Below are positions 43,655-52,007 of a stretch of DNA of 64,000 nucleotides, in pieces. A program made the translations under genes and the position numbers. The stretch is from Paenibacillus timonensis. GTDB lineage: Bacteria; Bacillota; Bacilli; Paenibacillales; Paenibacillaceae. The stretch lies in NCBI RefSeq assembly GCF_022427145.1, contig NZ_JAKSXN010000001.1, positions 123,393-187,392 on the forward strand, read 5' to 3'. Numbering within the stretch: the first letter of the stretch is position 1; each line of letters begins with the position of its first letter. A model generated the notes under the pieces. It was not told the DNA's origin, ran no database searches, and saw only the letters and a program-made list of their open reading frames with translations.

Positions 43655-44644
43655 TTAATACAATCCGGCCTCCCGATCCGCCAGCACCTGGCCGGTGAGC
43701 GACAGATCATAATCGCCCAACGACGATAGCACCCCGCGCAGCTCGGTCGATTCCAGCGCCTCACGCAGCTTGGCGATCCACTCGCGGTTTTCCGGCTTGT
43801 TAAGTACGACCAGATCCACCCGCTCGAGAGTGAGCGGTACAAAATCAAGTCCGGCAATCCGGGCCGGCCGTTCACTGCCGATGCCTACGTCCGCCTGCCC
43901 CAGGACAATCCGGCCACCAAGCCCCATATGCGAGGTTTCCTCCTGGATGTACCCGTTGATGGAAGCCGGCGAGATCCCGTGCTTGCGCAGCTGTTCATCC
44001 AGCAGCACCCGGGCGCCCGAGCCTTTTTCACGGTTAATTAACCGAATTCCGGACCGGGCCAGATCCTCCCAGGATCGGATCCCCAGCGGATTGCCCTGCT
44101 TGACGTAAAATCCGGCCCTGCGCACCGCAAAATTCAACACTAAATAAGGAAGAGAGATAAACAGTTTGCGGATATACGGCAAATTGTATTCCCCGGTATC
44201 TCCGTCGTAGAGGTGAGTGCTAACGATATCTGCGGAGCCGCTATACATCGCCACCAAACTGTCCATACTGCTGGCAAAGGAACGCAGCGGCCGGTACGTC
44301 CGGCCTTTCGATTCCAAAGCTTTGGCCAACAGGTCGAGCCCCGGATCCTGCCCAGTAATGACCAACGTCCTTGCGCCGTCCCGCGTTTCTCCGCCATCAG
44401 CATCCGGGCGGGACGGCACGGAATAGGGAACCTGAAATGCCGGCATTCCGGCGGTAGCGGAAGCTGCGGCTCCGCCTTTCGCTTTTTGCTTATAAGCTTC
44501 CAGGTCGGTAGAATCCACCCGCATCTGTTTGCCGACCCGGTAAGCGGGAAGCTCCCCTTTTTTGATCAGGTCGTAGACGGTTAACTTGGACACCTTCAAT
44601 AGCTTGGCGATTTCCTCGGCCGTATAAGAGATCGGTTCGGTCAT
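43655..44644 (-). CDS. helix-turn-helix plus PBP-like regulator, likely of molybdate uptake
   Basis: A 329-residue two-part protein. Residues 1-58 form an excisionase/MerR-type helix-turn-helix (YTAEEIAKLLKVSKLTVYDLIKKGELPAYRVGKQMRVD). After a linker (about 58-95), residues 96 to the end form a PBP-like fold of the PF12727 type (VLVITG-like start, ADIVSTHLYDG, KQGNPLGIRSWEDL, GLGGRIVLGQADVGIGSE). This combination is common next to molybdate or tungstate transporter genes as a substrate-sensing repressor. It is divergent from modA over 157 bases, supporting that role. Confidence 0.8.
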   Translation of the reverse strand: MTEPISYTAEEIAKLLKVSKLTVYDLIKKGELPAYRVGKQMRVDSTDLEAYKQKAKGGAAASATAGMPAFQVPYSVPSRPDADGGETRDGARTLVITGQDPGLDLLAKALESKGRTYRPLRSFASSMDSLVAMYSGSADIVSTHLYDGDTGEYNLPYIRKLFISLPYLVLNFAVRRAGFYVKQGNPLGIRSWEDLARSGIRLINREKGSGARVLLDEQLRKHGISPASINGYIQEETSHMGLGGRIVLGQADVGIGSERPARIAGLDFVPLTLERVDLVVLNKPENREWIAKLREALESTELRGVLSSLGDYDLSLTGQVLADREAGLY

Positions 44645-44763
44645 AGCTTACTCCTTCATCCGTTTCACCAGAGTTCATGCAACTAGACTCATCTTAACGG
44701 GGATTTCCCCTTTTTTCAATGGAATCTCCCCAACCACCTTTGCAAATCGTTATGTTTCGTATA

Positions 44764-44781
44764 ATCTAGTTATAATTAGAT
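44764..44781. promoter_or_regulatory. inverted repeat in the modA promoter, candidate operator
   Basis: ATCTA (44764-44768) and TAGAT (44777-44781) are separated by eight bases, overlapping TATAAT at 44760-44765 and a second TATAAT at 44771-44776. It lies 20 bases upstream of modA and between the two divergent genes, so it could be the site of the neighbouring helix-turn-helix protein. Confidence 0.4.
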
Positions 44782-44801
44782 ATATCCAGGGAGGATCAAC
44801 C

Positions 44802-45671
44802 ATGCTGAAACATTGGAAGCTCCCCTTTATGGCGGCGCTCACCGTTTTCATTTTAGTCTTATCCGCCGGATGCGGCGGCAACCCTGCATCATCCAACAAT
44901 GCAACCTCGGTCCATGCCGATGGAAGTCAAGGGACGAACAGCACTTCGGCGAGGGCGGAGAAAGATACCGAACCTGCCAAAGAGGTCGAACTGCTCGTTT
45001 CTGCCGCTGCCAGCTTAACCGAGAGCCTCAATGAACTTAAGACGGTATACGAAGCCGAGCACAGCCAGGTGAAGCTTATTTTTAACTACGCCGCGTCCGG
45101 TACGCTCCAGCAGCAAATCGAACAAGGCGCTCCGGCTGACTTGTTCCTATCCGCCGGGACCAAGCAAATGGACGTTTTGGTCGACAAAGGCTTCATGAAC
45201 GACAGCCTGACGGCCAACCTGTTGACCAATGAGCTGGTTCTGATCGTTCCCAAAGACGGTTCCGTAGAGGTACAAACCATGGAAGATTTGATCAACCTCG
45301 GCGATATCGCCATTGGCACACCCGAGTCCGTTCCGGCTGGGAAATACGCGCAGCAAGCCCTTACTTACCATCAGCTTTGGGATCCCTTGCAATCCCGGCT
45401 TGTCCTGACGAAGGACGTCAAACAGGTGTTATCCTACGTAGAAACCGGCAACGTCGACGCCGGGTTCGTTTACAAAACCGATGCTGCCCTTTCGGACAAG
45501 GTGAAGGTGGCCCTAAGCGCGGAGGCCGAAAGCCATGACCCGATTGAATACCCGATCGGGGTGCTCAAGGACAGCAGCCATCCCGACGAAGCCAAGGCTT
45601 TCTATGACTTCTTGCTAAGCGACCCAGCTCGCCAGGTATTCAGCAAATATGGGTTCACCCCAGCGGAGTAA
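44802..45671 (+). CDS. modA: molybdate-binding lipoprotein
   Basis: A 289-residue substrate-binding protein with a lipoprotein signal (lipobox LSAGC, C24). The domain from residue about 65 starts VELLVSAAASLTESLNELKTVYE, whose serine contacts the oxyanion, and continues with FNYAASGTLQQQIEQGAPADLFLSAG, both classic ModA. It captures molybdate for the ModB channel. GGGAGGATCAACC precedes the ATG. It is followed by modB after 6 bases. Molybdenum is needed for the nitrogenase encoded immediately downstream. Confidence 0.93.
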   Translation: MLKHWKLPFMAALTVFILVLSAGCGGNPASSNNATSVHADGSQGTNSTSARAEKDTEPAKEVELLVSAAASLTESLNELKTVYEAEHSQVKLIFNYAASGTLQQQIEQGAPADLFLSAGTKQMDVLVDKGFMNDSLTANLLTNELVLIVPKDGSVEVQTMEDLINLGDIAIGTPESVPAGKYAQQALTYHQLWDPLQSRLVLTKDVKQVLSYVETGNVDAGFVYKTDAALSDKVKVALSAEAESHDPIEYPIGVLKDSSHPDEAKAFYDFLLSDPARQVFSKYGFTPAE

Positions 45672-45677
45672 ACGCTT

Positions 45678-46352
45678 ATGAATGCACTTGGGATTCCGGA
45701 GTCCTTTTGGGAGCCGGTCGTATTGTCGCTGGAAGTGTCCATCGCCGCCACCGTCATCGCTTTTGCGGCAGGCCTGATCGCGGCATGGCGCATGTCCTCC
45801 GCCTCCTTCTACGGGAAAACGCTGGTGGAAACCGCCTTTCTTCTTCCACTTGTTCTGCCGCCTAGCGTTGTTGGTTTTATTTTGCTCGTAGTACTGGGCA
45901 AGAACGGCTGGATCGGACGAGCCGCGGACGCCCTGTTGCACTTGAGCTTCGTGTTCCAACCGCTCGGCGCGGTGGTTGCCGCAGCCGTCGTCAGCTTCCC
46001 GCTGATCTATCAAACGCTGAAGTCGGGCTTCCAGGCGGTGGATCAAGAGCTGAAGGACGCTGCACGCTCGCAAGGAGCCGGCGAATGGCAGGTGCTCGCC
46101 TACATCGTGTTGCCCCTCGCCGCCCGTTCGCTGCAAGCGGCGTTTATTCTCGGGTTCGCCCGTGCGCTCGGCGAATTTGGAGCGACCATGATGATCGCCG
46201 GCAACATCCCCGGCCGGACGCAAACGATTCCGACCGCGATCTATTTTGCCGTCGACGCCGGAAACCTGCCGCTGGCTTGGGCGCTGACGGGCTGCACCAT
46301 CCTGCTCTCCTTCGGTTTGCTGTTGATCTCTTCCCGCCTGAAAAGCGGCTAA
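45678..46352 (+). CDS. modB: molybdate ABC transporter permease
   Basis: A 224-residue membrane protein with five or six helices. LPLVLPPSVVGFILLVVLGKNG and the EAA-loop-like segment AARSQGAGEWQVLAYIVLPLAARSLQ with ALGEFGATMMIAGNIPGRTQTIPTAIY are highly characteristic of ModB. No modC ATPase gene follows within the window: the next features are a terminator and the convergent nif operon. The ATPase must therefore be encoded elsewhere, fused or replaced. Confidence 0.93.
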   Translation: MNALGIPESFWEPVVLSLEVSIAATVIAFAAGLIAAWRMSSASFYGKTLVETAFLLPLVLPPSVVGFILLVVLGKNGWIGRAADALLHLSFVFQPLGAVVAAAVVSFPLIYQTLKSGFQAVDQELKDAARSQGAGEWQVLAYIVLPLAARSLQAAFILGFARALGEFGATMMIAGNIPGRTQTIPTAIYFAVDAGNLPLAWALTGCTILLSFGLLLISSRLKSG

Positions 46353-46356
46353 ACCC

Positions 46357-46398
46357 AAAACTCCCCGCCAGGCCGATCGCTTGACGGGGAGTTTTTTT
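46357..46398. terminator. bidirectional terminator between modB and nifV
   Basis: CTCCCCG and CGGGGAG pair with GC-rich internal bases, with AAAA before and TTTTTTT after on the plus strand and TTTT after the stem on the minus strand. It ends both the mod and the nif transcripts. Confidence 0.8.
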
Positions 46399-46417
46399 CT
46401 ACGCTATTGTTTCGTGC

Positions 46418-47551
46418 TTAACGCTGCTGCGTCTGTTCTTCGATCGCCCATTGCTTGAGCTCTGAGCCGGCTACCGGTTGCTTGCGCTCACCCGCCGTCT
46501 GCCGCAGCCGCTTCAGCAGCGACGGGATAATCCCTTCGCTTACTTCAAAGCCTTCCTTCAGCAATGCCTGACGCACCGAACTGCGGCCGGAATGTTTGCC
46601 GAGCAGAATCTCATGGTTCATTCCCAGCAACGCCGGATCAAACGTTTGATACGTGCGGCGATCTTTAAGCAGGCCGTCGACATGGACCCCGGATTCGTGG
46701 GCAAACGCCAGCCTGCCGAGCAGCGGCCGGGTTTCCGAAATCTCCCTTCCGGCGGCCCGGGCCACAAGCTCCGCCAGCGGCTTCATCCTCTCGGTGCGTA
46801 CCGCGCACGTCCCGTTGTAGAGATGCTTCCAGGCCATCACCACTTCCTCCAAAGGCGCATTGCCCGCCCGTTCGCCGATGCCGAGCACGGTCGTGCTGGC
46901 CCATTTGGCTCCGGCCTGTATGGCGGCGAGCGTATTTGCCGTTGCTAACCCAAAATCGTTGTGGCAATGGATCTCCAGCTCGATATCCGGCGGGCAGCCG
47001 GCAAGCAGCTCTGAAATCCGCGCATGCAAGTCCCCGGGATGATGGACCGACAAGGTATCGGCATAACGAAAGCGGCCGATTCCCTCCCGGCGGAAGGCGT
47101 CAATCAGCTCGTGCAAAAACGAAAGATCAGCGCGCGAGGCGTCCTCAAACCCGATCGAAACATCAAGTCCCTTCTCCAGGGCATAACCCGCCGCCGCCTT
47201 CCCCAGCTCCATAACCTCGGACGGACCGGCGCCCAGCTTGGCCTTCATCTGAATGGACGATACGGGCAGCGCAATATGCGCCCAATCGACGTCGGCCGAA
47301 AGCGAAGCGTCAATATCCGAGCGGCGTGCCCGGTTCCAGGCGATCCACCGGATCGGAAGCCCCAGCGAGACGATCCGGCGGATCGTCTCGCGCTCCTCTT
47401 CTCCCATCGCGGGAATTCCCGCTTCAGCCTGCTCGACGCCGCAAGCGGCCAGGCTTTTGGCGATTTCCAGCTTCTCTTCCGCCGTAAAAGCGACGCCGGC
47501 CGCCTGCTCCCCGTCCCGCAGCGTCGTATCGCAAATCCGCAACAAGTCCAT
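46418..47551 (-). CDS. nifV: homocitrate synthase
   Basis: A 377-residue enzyme of the HMGL/isopropylmalate-synthase family. [17 protein letters not shown] near the N-terminus carries the metal-binding Asp and the substrate-binding Arg, and [17 protein letters not shown] holds the metal-binding His pair. It condenses acetyl-CoA with 2-oxoglutarate to homocitrate, the organic ligand of FeMo-cofactor. It is the last gene of the nif operon, 17 bases after hesA, and meets the bidirectional terminator. Confidence 0.93.
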   Translation of the reverse strand: MDLLRICDTTLRDGEQAAGVAFTAEEKLEIAKSLAACGVEQAEAGIPAMGEEERETIRRIVSLGLPIRWIAWNRARRSDIDASLSADVDWAHIALPVSSIQMKAKLGAGPSEVMELGKAAAGYALEKGLDVSIGFEDASRADLSFLHELIDAFRREGIGRFRYADTLSVHHPGDLHARISELLAGCPPDIELEIHCHNDFGLATANTLAAIQAGAKWASTTVLGIGERAGNAPLEEVVMAWKHLYNGTCAVRTERMKPLAELVARAAGREISETRPLLGRLAFAHESGVHVDGLLKDRRTYQTFDPALLGMNHEILLGKHSGRSSVRQALLKEGFEVSEGIIPSLLKRLRQTAGERKQPVAGSELKQWAIEEQTQQR

Positions 47552-47568
47552 CGGATCACTTCCTCCCC

Positions 47569-48351
47569 CTACATTCCTTTACAGCAAGCACAATCCGGAT
47601 TTCGGCGCAGCGACACGGCATATTGGCTCATATCCAACGTGTTGATCCGCAGCATACGATGGATTAGCGGCCGGCCTACTCCGGTGATCCACTTCACCGC
47701 CTCCATCGCGGCCAAGCAGCCGGCCAAGCCGGAGGTGGCGCCTAGCACCGGAAACCCAAACGGCTCCCACTCCTGCTCGCGCTCCGGATATAAACAAGCG
47801 AGGCAAGGGGTTAACCCGGGAACGATCATCGTCAACGATACCTCAAAACCGTACATGGCCGCTTCGACCAGCGGTTTGCCATTCGCGACGCACAGCCGGT
47901 TCAGCTCGTACCGTTCGGGAAAATCGTAACGCGCGTCGATCACGAGATCCGCGCGCCTCACCCACGGCTCGCTCTCCGCCGTAATTTTGGCATTGTGCCC
48001 TTCGATGGCGACGTCCGGATTGATGCGCTTCAGGTTTCGCACCGCGGTCGCAATCCGTTCCTTACCCACGCAACCGGCGTCCATCAGAATTTGCCGGTTC
48101 AGGTCCGGCTCCCGGATAATGCCTTCATGCGCCAGAATCAGGCGGCCGATGCCGGCCGCGGCCAAGTAGAGCGCGGCCGTCCCGCCAAGTCCGCCGATGC
48201 CCGCCACCAGCACGGTCGCTTCTTTGAGTTTTCGCTGGCCCGCCGTTCCAAGCAGTTTGTGCTGGCGTTCGTACCGGAGAGACTCCTCCGTTCCCGCGGC
48301 GAGGAAGCCGTTAAGTCCGGGTAACGCCGTCTGTGCGGTTATTTTCGCCAT
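47569..48351 (-). CDS. hesA: HesA/ThiF-like adenylyltransferase of the nif operon
   Basis: A 260-residue member of the E1-like ThiF/MoeB family. VAGIGGLGGTAALYLA (about residues 49-64) binds ATP, and EPDLNRQILM contains the usual Arg/Gln pair. Two cysteine pairs, CLACL and CACC near the end, would bind zinc. Paenibacillus nif operons place hesA between nifX (or an extra gene) and nifV. The protein is presumed to assist metal- or sulfur-transfer steps in nitrogenase maturation, but its reaction is not proven. Confidence 0.88.
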   Translation of the reverse strand: MAKITAQTALPGLNGFLAAGTEESLRYERQHKLLGTAGQRKLKEATVLVAGIGGLGGTAALYLAAAGIGRLILAHEGIIREPDLNRQILMDAGCVGKERIATAVRNLKRINPDVAIEGHNAKITAESEPWVRRADLVIDARYDFPERYELNRLCVANGKPLVEAAMYGFEVSLTMIVPGLTPCLACLYPEREQEWEPFGFPVLGATSGLAGCLAAMEAVKWITGVGRPLIHRMLRINTLDMSQYAVSLRRNPDCACCKGM

Positions 48352-48390
48352 GCCTTCGTCCCCTCCCTCTCTCCCTTTCGCGCGATCCGG

Positions 48391-48870
48391 TTAACCGCTT
48401 GAGGCGAGATCCCGATGACGCGTCAGCCATCCAAGCGCTTCCTTCAAGCAGGTTAACGCAAACCGCTCCAGCTTGGCCCGGGAGGCAAACGGGAAGCGCA
48501 GCCCCGCCCTCAGCGTCGTCGAGACCAGAATGAGCCGGCCGCTGGAGACGATCGCCCTGCCGAATCCTTCCGCATTCATTTCCACCATGCTTTGCACGAG
48601 ACAGCGGGTCTCGGCCTCCAACGTCACCGCCATGGCCTGAAATACTTGCTCGACCTGCCGGCGCAGCTTGAGGCTGGGCGCGCAATCCTGACCTGATGCC
48701 CGCTTCTCCTCCGGCGAAAACAGCAACATCCGTTCGATCTTCTCCGCGGGATGAAGTCCGGCGCCTCTGCCAAACGCGTCATAAGCGTCGATCAGGCCGC
48801 ACAGGGATTGATTGAACGTCCGCAGCAGCCGCCGGTCCGATTCGTTAACTTCGTCTAACGGTTCTTCCAT
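48391..48870 (-). CDS. NifX-associated, DUF269-like protein
   Basis: A 159-residue soluble protein, probably of the NifX-associated DUF269 (PF03270) family. The C-terminal half has the family-like block GFGRAIVSSGRLILVSTTLRAGLRFPF and a helix KLERFALTCLKEALGWL; residues near the middle (LRRQVEQVFQAMAVTLEAETR) match the family's helix. ATG 48870 is chosen because AAGGAGG, which lies inside the end of nifX, is 7 bases upstream. Some Paenibacillus nif operons carry such an open reading frame between nifX and hesA. The role is unknown, though DUF269 proteins accompany FeMo-cofactor assembly genes. Confidence 0.65.
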   Translation of the reverse strand: MEEPLDEVNESDRRLLRTFNQSLCGLIDAYDAFGRGAGLHPAEKIERMLLFSPEEKRASGQDCAPSLKLRRQVEQVFQAMAVTLEAETRCLVQSMVEMNAEGFGRAIVSSGRLILVSTTLRAGLRFPFASRAKLERFALTCLKEALGWLTRHRDLASSG

Positions 48871-48872
48871 CG

Positions 48873-49283
48873 TTATCCCTCCTTCGCGTTCAAAGGGTTC
48901 CCGCCGTTCCCGGCTTCCTCCTCGGCCAGCAGCACCTTGCTCAGCCACATCGGCGGTTTGCCGCGCAGCAGTTCCAGCAGCTTTCCGACCTGATCTTCGA
49001 TACTAACGCCCGGCGCCACCTTGACCGGCATCATTTTCCGCCGGGTGACGCGCGCCGCCGCGGAGGCCCCGATTTGCACCAAAAACACGAGCGTGCAATC
49101 CTCGATCAGGGCGATCCGCGTGTCGATTTTGCCGAGCTCGTCTTGCGCGATCTGCGCCGGTACGCTGCGATCCTCCAAGAAAACGGCGGATCCCGGCCGT
49201 ACTTCATAGACGGAAAACATCGGGCTATGCCCGAAATGGGCGTTCACAAGCCGCCCGTCATTCGTGGCGAACGCTACTCGCAT
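48873..49283 (-). CDS. nifX: FeMo-cofactor carrier protein NifX
   Basis: A 136-residue NifX/NafY-type protein. MRVAFATNDGRLVNAHFGHSPMFSVYEV is the typical start, with the histidine of the HFGH motif. It holds a FeMo-cofactor precursor during transfer between NifB, NifEN and the apo-dinitrogenase. Its start overlaps the nifN end by 26 bases, with GGGAGGAGAACCGCC in front of the ATG, and its end carries the ribosome-binding site of the next gene. Confidence 0.9.
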   Translation of the reverse strand: MRVAFATNDGRLVNAHFGHSPMFSVYEVRPGSAVFLEDRSVPAQIAQDELGKIDTRIALIEDCTLVFLVQIGASAAARVTRRKMMPVKVAPGVSIEDQVGKLLELLRGKPPMWLSKVLLAEEEAGNGGNPLNAKEG

Positions 49284-50583
49284 GGCGGTTCTCCTCCCTT
49301 TGGATTAGCCGGTTGCCCGCCTTATAGATCAGTTCCATCGTTCCCCGGTATCCGACCGTTAGGGACGTGTACGCTCCCAGCTCGTCAACGATCGGAAACC
49401 CCGCCGCCATAAACGCGGCCGCGCAGCGCGCGGCGCCGCTTTTGCCGTGGGAATTGCTGATCCAGAGCTTGGCGCCTTGCGCCAGCCGTTCGGCATCCTC
49501 GAAATCGCCGATCCAGATGTCCCGATCGGCGTCTCTCAGGCACGGCGCATCATAGGATACGACCAGGGCGTTAAACTCCACGCCCATCTCCTCCAGCCAG
49601 GCTACGGACGAACGCAGATGATCCGGCTCCAGGGCGACCACCGCCGTCACCCCCGCATAATAAAAGTGGGCGTCGAGCATGGCGTCAAGCAAATTTTCCC
49701 GCTGCCAGCGATAACGGACGGGAACGGGCTCCCGGCTGAGTTCCTGCAGAAAGTAAAAAAACGCGTCGCTGGCCTTGAGTCCCGTGATGCCATTGAATAC
49801 GCGATACGGAATCCCCGCTCCGTTATGCAGCCGGCGTGCCGGGCGCTCCATGCTTGAGCCGACCGCGATGGTGAATTCGGAGCGCAGCATTTGCCGGGCC
49901 GCATCCAGCGGCACCCCGCCGCGGGCCAAAGGCGTGAACCCCGTCAGTAAATGCCCGGACAACGAGGTGGACAGATCCGGAAGGGCGATAACGTCAAAGC
50001 CGAAGGAGCCGATGATTTCTTTGAGCTCCATCACATCTCCGGCGGTCAGAAACGACCCGGGAAGCAGATTGATTTGGCGTTTGACCGGTTTTTGGACCCG
50101 GCGTCCCGTCTGCTCCAGCAGACCGTCGATGACCGTTTCGACCATCGCGCTGAACCCCGATTCCAGGGAACCGCGATAGTCGGGAAGCGAGCAGGCCACC
50201 AACAGCGTATCCTTCGGGTTTCGGTCGCGTTTGAACTTTTTCACTTTGCCGGCGTAGTCGGTTCCCGACGCTTCCGTCAGCGCGGTGCTGACGACCCCGA
50301 TGCAATCCGGACGATGCTGCTCGAGCACCGCTTCCAACGCTTCCTCCAGGTTTCGGTCGGCATCGAAAATGACGTCCATTTCCTGCAGCGCAGTCGTTTG
50401 TACTGCCACCGGCTCGCGGTAATGCCGGGTCAGCAGCGTCTTGGCGAACGACGCGCAGCCCTGCGCCCCGTGAATGATCGGCATCGAGCGGTAGATTCCC
50501 TGCAGCGCCAGCACCCCGCCGAGCGGCTGGCTGATCTTCAGCGGATTGCAGTCCAGCGGTTTGGACATCTTCTTGACGGTCAT
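49258..50583 (-). CDS. nifN: nitrogenase cofactor scaffold subunit NifN
   Basis: A 441-residue homologue of NifK that forms the NifEN scaffold with NifE, on which FeMo-cofactor is completed. Conserved early segments are CNPLKISQPLGGVLALQGI (Cys12) and IIHGAQGCASFAK (Cys43). The serine in STALTEASG replaces the third P-cluster cysteine of NifK, as is normal for NifN. ATG 50583 overlaps the nifE stop by four bases (ATGA); the longer frame (16 codons more) has no support. Confidence 0.93.
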   Translation of the reverse strand: MTVKKMSKPLDCNPLKISQPLGGVLALQGIYRSMPIIHGAQGCASFAKTLLTRHYREPVAVQTTALQEMDVIFDADRNLEEALEAVLEQHRPDCIGVVSTALTEASGTDYAGKVKKFKRDRNPKDTLLVACSLPDYRGSLESGFSAMVETVIDGLLEQTGRRVQKPVKRQINLLPGSFLTAGDVMELKEIIGSFGFDVIALPDLSTSLSGHLLTGFTPLARGGVPLDAARQMLRSEFTIAVGSSMERPARRLHNGAGIPYRVFNGITGLKASDAFFYFLQELSREPVPVRYRWQRENLLDAMLDAHFYYAGVTAVVALEPDHLRSSVAWLEEMGVEFNALVVSYDAPCLRDADRDIWIGDFEDAERLAQGAKLWISNSHGKSGAARCAAAFMAAGFPIVDELGAYTSLTVGYRGTMELIYKAGNRLIQREENRHASSVRHE

Positions 50584-51941
50584 GACGACGCCCCCCTCTC
50601 CCAGGGAGCGGGCGAGCGGACCAAGTCCCACACCGGATGCTCCAGCGCGTTCGCCAGCTGTTCGGCCAGCCGGATCAACCCGTCGTACCCCGCGTACGCG
50701 GTATGCCGCTCCTGATTGATGTCCACGAACGGGATCTGCTCCTTAAGCGCCATATACATGTTGCGGCCGCCGGCGATGACCATGTCGGCTTTGCGCTCGC
50801 GCACCGTCTTCAAAATGCGCCCGCCCCCCCCTTCGGCGATGTACGCCGCATCCTCTCCGACTCTTTCGGCAATCCGGGCGATATCGCCGGCCGTGCTTTT
50901 GTTCGTGCCGACGCCGACGACTTTGATTCCGAGCTCTTGAAGCGCCGAGATGACCGACCAGCTTTTGACGCCGCCGGTGTACAGCACGGCCCGCTTGCCT
51001 TTAAGCTTTGTGCGATAGGGGGCCAAATCGCGTTGCACCCGCGTCTCTTCATGCTCCACCAGGCGATCGACGCGGCGCTCCACCTCCCGTTGATTCAGCA
51101 GATACGCCAACTGCCGCAGGGAATAGCTCGTTTCCTTGGCTCCGTAAAAAGAACCTTCAAAATAGGGAATGCCGTATTTTCGCTCCATTTTGACGCCGAG
51201 ACCCAGCAACGCGCGGCTGCATACGATCATATTGGCTTTAGCCCGGTGAGCTCCGGCAATTTCATGAAACCGGCCATCTCCGGTGATTTTGGCGTGAAGG
51301 CGTATGCCCGCCTGATTCAGCAGCTTTTCGATATCCCAAAGCTCGCCGGCGATATTGTATTCGCCGATCAGATTTACCGCGGAATCCGAGACATCGGCCG
51401 GTTCCACCGTCCCGATCACATGTTGAAACAGCGCCTCCCCGGCTAGGCGGGTGCCCAGGTTCTTGCTGCCGACGAACCCCGGGCTATTGACGGGCACGCA
51501 CGCCAAACCGAGCTCCTCGGTCGCCCGTTTGCAGACCGCATCGATATCCTCGCCCGTAAGCGCCGAGACGCAGGTGGCATAGACGAAGATCGCCGGGGGC
51601 GAAAACCGCTTCGCGATATATTCGAGCGCTTCGCGCAGCTTTTTTTCCCCGCCGAAAATAATGTCCTGCTCGCTCAAATCGGTCGTAAAGCCGTACGACG
51701 CCAGCCGGGGACCGCTCGACAGGCTGCCCCTCGTTTCCCAGCTGTTTCCCGCGCATGCGCCGGGACCGTGAACCAGATGGGCCGCGTCCGCGATCGGCAG
51801 CAGCGCGATTTGCGCGCCGTCGAACGAACAGCCCCCCGCAGCGGCGCCCGGTTTCGGCCGCGGGCAGGGTTTGCTTTGCGGTGCCTCCTTGCCGCAGGAT
51901 TCCTGAGCTCCTGCATAACCCGTTATTCTGATCGCTTCCAT
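50580..51941 (-). CDS. nifE: nitrogenase cofactor scaffold subunit NifE
   Basis: A 453-residue NifD homologue that pairs with NifN. Cluster-ligand cysteines are visible at GGCSFDGA (C38), HGPGACAGNSW (C63) and YATCVSALTGEDI (C124). The IIFGGEKKLREAL segment is conserved in NifD and NifE. It starts 66 bases after nifK, with GAGGGATCAGAACGG before the ATG. It is the scaffold on which the NifB-made cluster gains Mo and homocitrate. Confidence 0.94.
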   Translation of the reverse strand: MEAIRITGYAGAQESCGKEAPQSKPCPRPKPGAAAGGCSFDGAQIALLPIADAAHLVHGPGACAGNSWETRGSLSSGPRLASYGFTTDLSEQDIIFGGEKKLREALEYIAKRFSPPAIFVYATCVSALTGEDIDAVCKRATEELGLACVPVNSPGFVGSKNLGTRLAGEALFQHVIGTVEPADVSDSAVNLIGEYNIAGELWDIEKLLNQAGIRLHAKITGDGRFHEIAGAHRAKANMIVCSRALLGLGVKMERKYGIPYFEGSFYGAKETSYSLRQLAYLLNQREVERRVDRLVEHEETRVQRDLAPYRTKLKGKRAVLYTGGVKSWSVISALQELGIKVVGVGTNKSTAGDIARIAERVGEDAAYIAEGGGGRILKTVRERKADMVIAGGRNMYMALKEQIPFVDINQERHTAYAGYDGLIRLAEQLANALEHPVWDLVRSPAPWERGASS

Positions 51942-52007
51942 CCGTTCTGATCCCTCCCGCTTTCCGAAGTCGCTATTCCCGTCGTATAACCGTTTGACCC
52001 TGTACGA

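Noticed and set aside
49258..50583. Missing third cluster cysteine in NifN
   Set aside because: Serine or another residue at this position is usual in NifN and does not show loss of function.
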